From Nitrospinota bacterium (GTDB lineage: Bacteria; Nitrospinota; Nitrospinia; Nitrospinales; VA-1): a stretch of DNA of 9,938 nt. Made by a program: the position numbers and the translations under genes. The notes below the pieces were generated by a model. The model saw only the letters and a list, made by a program, of their open reading frames with translations. It did no database searches and was not told the DNA's origin. The DNA is taken from the NCBI GenBank assembly GCA_022567815.1, contig JADFGI010000080.1, positions 1-9,938 of the forward strand, in the 5' to 3' direction. Of the stretch, positions 7,758-9,938 are shown one piece after another; position 1 is the first letter of the stretch, and every line of letters starts with the position of its first letter.

Positions 7758-8153
7758 ATGCCCAAAGGAAGAATTTTAGTCATTGATGATGAGGAAGATG
7801 TACGCGAAGTATTGAAACTCCACTTGGAAGGCGCAGGGTATAATGTTTTGGAAGCCGAAAATGGGGAAGATGGAATAAATATTTTACAGTCGGAAGATAA
7901 TATGATCAATGTCGGCTTGGTTTTGTGCGATATTCGCATGCCAAAAGTCAATGGCGTTGAATGCGTAGATTTTCTCAGAAAAGAGGCTCCGGGAATTCCC
8001 GTGGTGATGGTTACGGGTTATCCAGATACTGAAATGGCAACTGCCTTTTTGAAAAAAGGCGTGAAAGACTATCTGGTCAAGCCAGTGGAAAAAGAAAAAC
8101 TCCTAAGTGTGGTTGACAAGATAGTGTCCGCCGGGAAAGATATCGGGCTGTAA
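7758..8153 (+). CDS. Single-domain response regulator receiver (CheY-like)
   Basis: A 131-residue receiver with no output domain. The acidic pair Asp10/Asp11, phosphoacceptor Asp58 (LVLCDIRMP), Thr86 (VVMVTGYPD) and Lys108 (YLVKPVE) are all present, so it should accept phosphate from a histidine kinase and bind Mg2+. I chose the ATG at 7758 because a GGAGGG Shine-Dalgarno sits seven bases upstream; a longer version from TTG at 7743 would overlap it. It is divergent from the two-kinase operon, which makes those kinases the likely phosphodonors. Single-domain receivers act by binding partner proteins or as phosphate shuttles; the partner cannot be read here. A strong intrinsic terminator follows at 8222-8265. 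Confidence 0.93.
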   Translation: MPKGRILVIDDEEDVREVLKLHLEGAGYNVLEAENGEDGINILQSEDNMINVGLVLCDIRMPKVNGVECVDFLRKEAPGIPVVMVTGYPDTEMATAFLKKGVKDYLVKPVEKEKLLSVVDKIVSAGKDIGL

Positions 8154-8221
8154 TACCGCTAACAGAGAAATTGCGATCAATCCGGGTTTTTCAACTCAAT
8201 TGGTTTTATTTGGATTTTTTT

Positions 8222-8265
8222 AAGGCCTTGCAATCTCATCAAGGGGTTGCAAAGCCTTTTTTTTT
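8222..8265 (+). terminator. Rho-independent terminator after the receiver gene
   Basis: Arms at 8222-8233 and 8247-8258 pair over 12 bases with one mismatch (AAGGCCTTGCAA with TTGCAAAGCCTT), around a 13-base loop. Nine T follow from 8257 to 8265. It ends transcripts of the receiver gene and lies only 23 bases before the P-II ATG. Confidence 0.85.
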
Positions 8266-8275
8266 GGTCTAAATT
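8247..8275 (+). promoter_or_regulatory. Candidate P-II gene promoter overlapping the terminator
   Basis: TTGCAA (8247-8252, inside the right arm of the terminator) and TAAATT (8270-8275) are 17 bases apart. Transcription would begin near 8282, leaving a leader of about seven bases, which fits the lack of a Shine-Dalgarno before the P-II ATG. Inferred from sequence match only. Confidence 0.35.
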
Positions 8276-8288
8276 GATTCACTATATT

Positions 8289-8627
8289 ATGAAAATGATC
8301 AAATGCTACATACGGCACGAAAAACTGGAGGCAGTTCGACTCAAACTGTTTGAATTGGGCGTGCCCGGTCTTTCGGTTATCGAGATTAAAGGAATCGGCA
8401 AGCCCTTGAGCCAGTTAAAATCGGCCCCCGGCTCGGAGACGCCCCAATTCCATCCTGGGATAGAAATATCCATCGTTTTGGAAAACGAGGCGGTGGATGA
8501 AGTAGTGAATGTGCTGGTGGCAACTGCCCAGACAGGCAGTTTTGGTGATGGCAAGATTTTTATCCTCCCTGTAGAAAATGCCATTCGCATCAGAACGGGT
8601 GAAAGAGGAGTGGATGCGCTTTATTAA
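8289..8627 (+). CDS. P-II family signalling protein with divergent T-loop
   Basis: A 112-residue protein of typical P-II length, starting at the ATG at 8289 (MKMIKCYIRHEKL). P-II trimers sense ATP/ADP and 2-oxoglutarate and control partners through the T-loop. The B-loop (TGSFGDGKIF, 82-91) and C-loop (RIRTGERG, 100-107) are well conserved, so nucleotide binding is expected. The T-loop (about 37-54) is not: GKPLSQLKSAPGS replaces the GRQKGH-type start, so the Gln39 that helps bind Mg-2-oxoglutarate in GlnB is Pro, the uridylylated Tyr51 is absent, and the Lys58 equivalent is Gly57. It may be a specialised P-II-like protein rather than GlnB/GlnK. No amtB or glnA is adjacent to suggest a partner. 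No Shine-Dalgarno is visible. Confidence 0.88.
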   Translation: MKMIKCYIRHEKLEAVRLKLFELGVPGLSVIEIKGIGKPLSQLKSAPGSETPQFHPGIEISIVLENEAVDEVVNVLVATAQTGSFGDGKIFILPVENAIRIRTGERGVDALY

Positions 8628-8705
8628 AGGCGCTTCTGGAATTGCGCCGGAATCCCTTTCTGCCAGTTCTTGAAGTCCATAAAATTAACGTCGGAATAAC
8701 GTTTC

Positions 8706-9398
8706 TTGATATCAGCAAACCTTGAGTGGGTGAAGAGCAGGATAGCGGAGGCCGCAAGTAAGGCCGGAAGTCCGCCGGAGACCATACGCCTGGTCGCGGT
8801 CAGTAAAACCGTCTCTGTTGAAAAAATTATCGAGGCTCACGAGGCGGGCGCGGAATTATTTGGCGAAAACCGTGTCCAGGAGGCCCTGGAGAAAATCGAA
8901 CGCTTGGGCCAGGATGGTCCGAATTGGCATTTTATTGGTCACCTGCAAAAGAACAAGGTCAACCAGCTTTTGGGCCGGTTCGATTTGATTCATTCCGTGG
9001 ACAGCGCCGCTCTTGCTCAGGTTATCAACGAGAAAAGTCTGGCGCGGAACCTTATCACCCCCGTTCTGATCCAAGTCAACGTCTCCGGCGAGGCGTCCAA
9101 ATTCGGAATGGCTCCGAATGAGTTGGAAAGCGCCTTGCGGGCGTTGTCAAAATTGGTGGCGGTTCGCGTCGAGGGCCTGATGACGATCCCCCCGTATGCC
9201 CCGGACCCGGAAAAGTCCCGTAACGTTTTTGCCCGCCTGCGTGAGCTTCGAGATCAAATGGACGAATTGGGCATGGAAGGCATTTGTTTGAAGGAATTGT
9301 CCATGGGAATGTCAAATGATTTCGCCGTGGCGATTGAAGAGGGAGCCACGCTGGTGCGCGTGGGGTCGGCGATTTTCGGAGACCGTCCCCCCGGTTGA
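8706..9398 (+). CDS. yggS: YggS / PLPBP family pyridoxal-phosphate homeostasis protein
   Basis: A 230-residue cytoplasmic protein, the usual length of the YggS/PROSC family, which binds PLP and keeps vitamin B6 and amino-acid pools balanced without known enzyme activity. Lys34 in VAVSKTVS is the predicted PLP-binding lysine; GENRVQE (54-60), WHFIGHLQKNK (74-84) and the signature LSMGMSNDF (198-206) with VRVGSAIFG (218-225) are present. The start is TTG at 8706: an in-frame TAA lies at 8697-8699 and no ATG occurs near, while the family N-terminus (NLEWVKSRIAEAASKAG) begins right there. A weak GGAA lies about nine bases upstream. It precedes proC, a frequent neighbour. Confidence 0.95.
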   Translation: MISANLEWVKSRIAEAASKAGSPPETIRLVAVSKTVSVEKIIEAHEAGAELFGENRVQEALEKIERLGQDGPNWHFIGHLQKNKVNQLLGRFDLIHSVDSAALAQVINEKSLARNLITPVLIQVNVSGEASKFGMAPNELESALRALSKLVAVRVEGLMTIPPYAPDPEKSRNVFARLRELRDQMDELGMEGICLKELSMGMSNDFAVAIEEGATLVRVGSAIFGDRPPG

Positions 9399-9404
9399 GG
9401 CTGG

Positions 9405-9430
9405 CCAGCGTGACGCTGGACCCAGTATTG
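9405..9430 (-). repeat. REP-like palindromic repeat, copy 2
   Basis: CCAGCGT-G-ACGCTGG (9405-9419) plus its flank matches 2506-2531 in inverse orientation at 24 of 26 bases, with a shared AACCCAT further out (ATGGGTT at 9438-9444 here). It begins seven bases after the yggS stop, a typical place for a REP element. Confidence 0.7.
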
Positions 9431-9520
9431 GCGTAAAATGGGTTCATGGCTGAATGAGTTTTCTGGGCGATGAAATTTATTGATCGTTATTTTTGCAAAA
9501 CTTTGAAGGAAATGATTTTT

Positions 9521-9567
9521 ATTCCTTCTCCCTCGTCATCCTGAGCTTGTCGAAGGAGGGGAAGAAT
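9521..9567. repeat. Second REP-like repeat with imperfect hairpin
   Basis: The arms at 9521-9535 and 9551-9567 pair imperfectly (ATTCCTTCTCCCTCG against the complement of CGAAGGAGGGGAAGAAT) around a 15-base loop. The core CATCCTGAGCTTGTCGAAGG is a sequence I recall seeing as a dispersed intergenic repeat in many unrelated bacterial genomes; I cannot check that here. Confidence 0.55.
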
Positions 9568-9628
9568 ATTGAGGTGAAGGGATATTGAACTTATGCAAAG
9601 CTCTCTATTTTAAAGGGAGATCGACACC

Positions 9629-9938
9629 GTGTTGAGAAGCAAAAAACTGGGATTCATCGGCGGAGGAAACATGGCCGAGGCGATGATAAAGGGGCTGATC
9701 TCCGCTTCATTTGTCGAATCCAAAAATATTTTTGTTTCCGATGTCGTTTCCGAACGGCTCGAATTTTTGCATTCGGAATATAAAGTAAAAACTGTTCCGG
9801 ATAACCGCGAGCTGGTGGAAAAAAGCGATATCCTGATTTTGGCGGTGAAACCGCAAGTGGTTAAAAAGGTCCTTGAAAATGTTCGAGACCTCATAGACGC
9901 AACAAAGTTGCTGGTGTCGGTGGCCGCTGCCGTACCGA
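9629..9938 (+). CDS. proC: Pyrroline-5-carboxylate reductase, N-terminal part (cut by window edge)
   Basis: The first 103 codons of ProC, which reduces 1-pyrroline-5-carboxylate to proline with NAD(P)H. The dinucleotide-binding start LGFIGGGNMAEAMIKGL (glycine-rich Rossmann motif) and ILILAVKPQVV are the family hallmarks. The end, near LLVSVAAAVP, leads toward the conserved substrate region outside the window. GTG at 9629 is chosen as start because GGGAG (9615-9619) lies nine bases upstream; the adjacent TTG at 9632 is an alternative. The protein follows yggS, a common pairing, but here 230 bases of repeat-bearing DNA separate them. Confidence 0.93.
   Translation, partial: MLRSKKLGFIGGGNMAEAMIKGLISASFVESKNIFVSDVVSERLEFLHSEYKVKTVPDNRELVEKSDILILAVKPQVVKKVLENVRDLIDATKLLVSVAAAVP

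Larger units (their letters stand above)
9399..9628. other. Intergenic region with two REP-like repeats
   Basis: These 230 bases between yggS and proC show no gene. They carry a palindromic repeat right after the yggS stop (9405-9430) and a second repeat with a long imperfect hairpin (9521-9567). A weak promoter-like pair, TTGAAC (9585-9590) and TATTTT (9606-9611), lies just before the proC ribosome binding site. Confidence 0.6.

Noticed and set aside
8247..8288. TTG start for the P-II protein at 8247
   Set aside because: It would place the terminator arm and T-tract inside the coding sequence and add 14 residues before the conserved P-II N-terminus.
9076..9447. Minus-strand open frame of 123 codons over yggS
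   Set aside because: It is antisense to the well-supported yggS gene, and its peptide is rich in Pro and Arg with no recognisable motif.

Overview
The window reads as a piece of chromosome from a Gram-negative-type bacterium of moderate GC. Supporting signs are a lipoprotein signal peptide, a membrane sensor kinase and core housekeeping genes. The gene content (MutS2, P-II protein, YggS next to ProC, several sensor kinases, an orphan receiver) would fit a deltaproteobacterial or Nitrospinota-like lineage. That assignment is a weak inference, because no rRNA or other taxonomic marker is present. No CRISPR array, phage gene, transposase or tRNA was seen.

Layout. (1) Positions 1-2171, minus strand: a lipoprotein alpha/beta-hydrolase (esterase) gene is followed by mutS2, which is cut by the window edge. 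The two overlap by an ATGA. (2) Positions 2172-3233: a palindrome-rich, apparently intergenic stretch leads into a plus-strand SprT-like zinc metallopeptidase gene whose start is doubtful. (3) Positions 3271-7399, minus strand: a signalling operon holds a large membrane sensor kinase (dCache-HAMP-PAS-HisKA-HATPase) and then a soluble PAS-GAF-HisKA-HATPase kinase. The second kinase is split into two reading frames at a run of ten A. (4) Positions 7400-8153: a divergent intergenic region precedes a plus-strand single-domain CheY-like receiver that ends in a strong intrinsic terminator. (5) Positions 8289-8627: a P-II family protein with a conserved nucleotide site but an unusual T-loop; its ATG is only 23 bases after the terminator T-tract. 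(6) Positions 8706-9938: yggS (PLP homeostasis) and the start of proC (proline biosynthesis), separated by an intergenic region with two REP-like palindromic repeats.

How the parts may work together. The two kinases and the divergently transcribed receiver are the obvious candidate phosphorelay: a membrane kinase sensing an external ligand, a cytoplasmic PAS/GAF kinase, and a receiver with no output domain that would act by protein contact. This partnership is inferred from position only. YggS and ProC are a common neighbour pair. The P-II protein may connect to nitrogen or energy status, but its altered T-loop argues against standard 2-oxoglutarate sensing.

The observations most worth a second look are the A10 frame break in the second kinase, the divergent P-II T-loop, the possible overlap of terminator and promoter in front of the P-II gene, and a 26-bp palindromic repeat present twice in opposite orientation (2506-2531 and 9405-9430). 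One copy of that repeat lies inside the nominal N-terminus of the SprT-like ORF.
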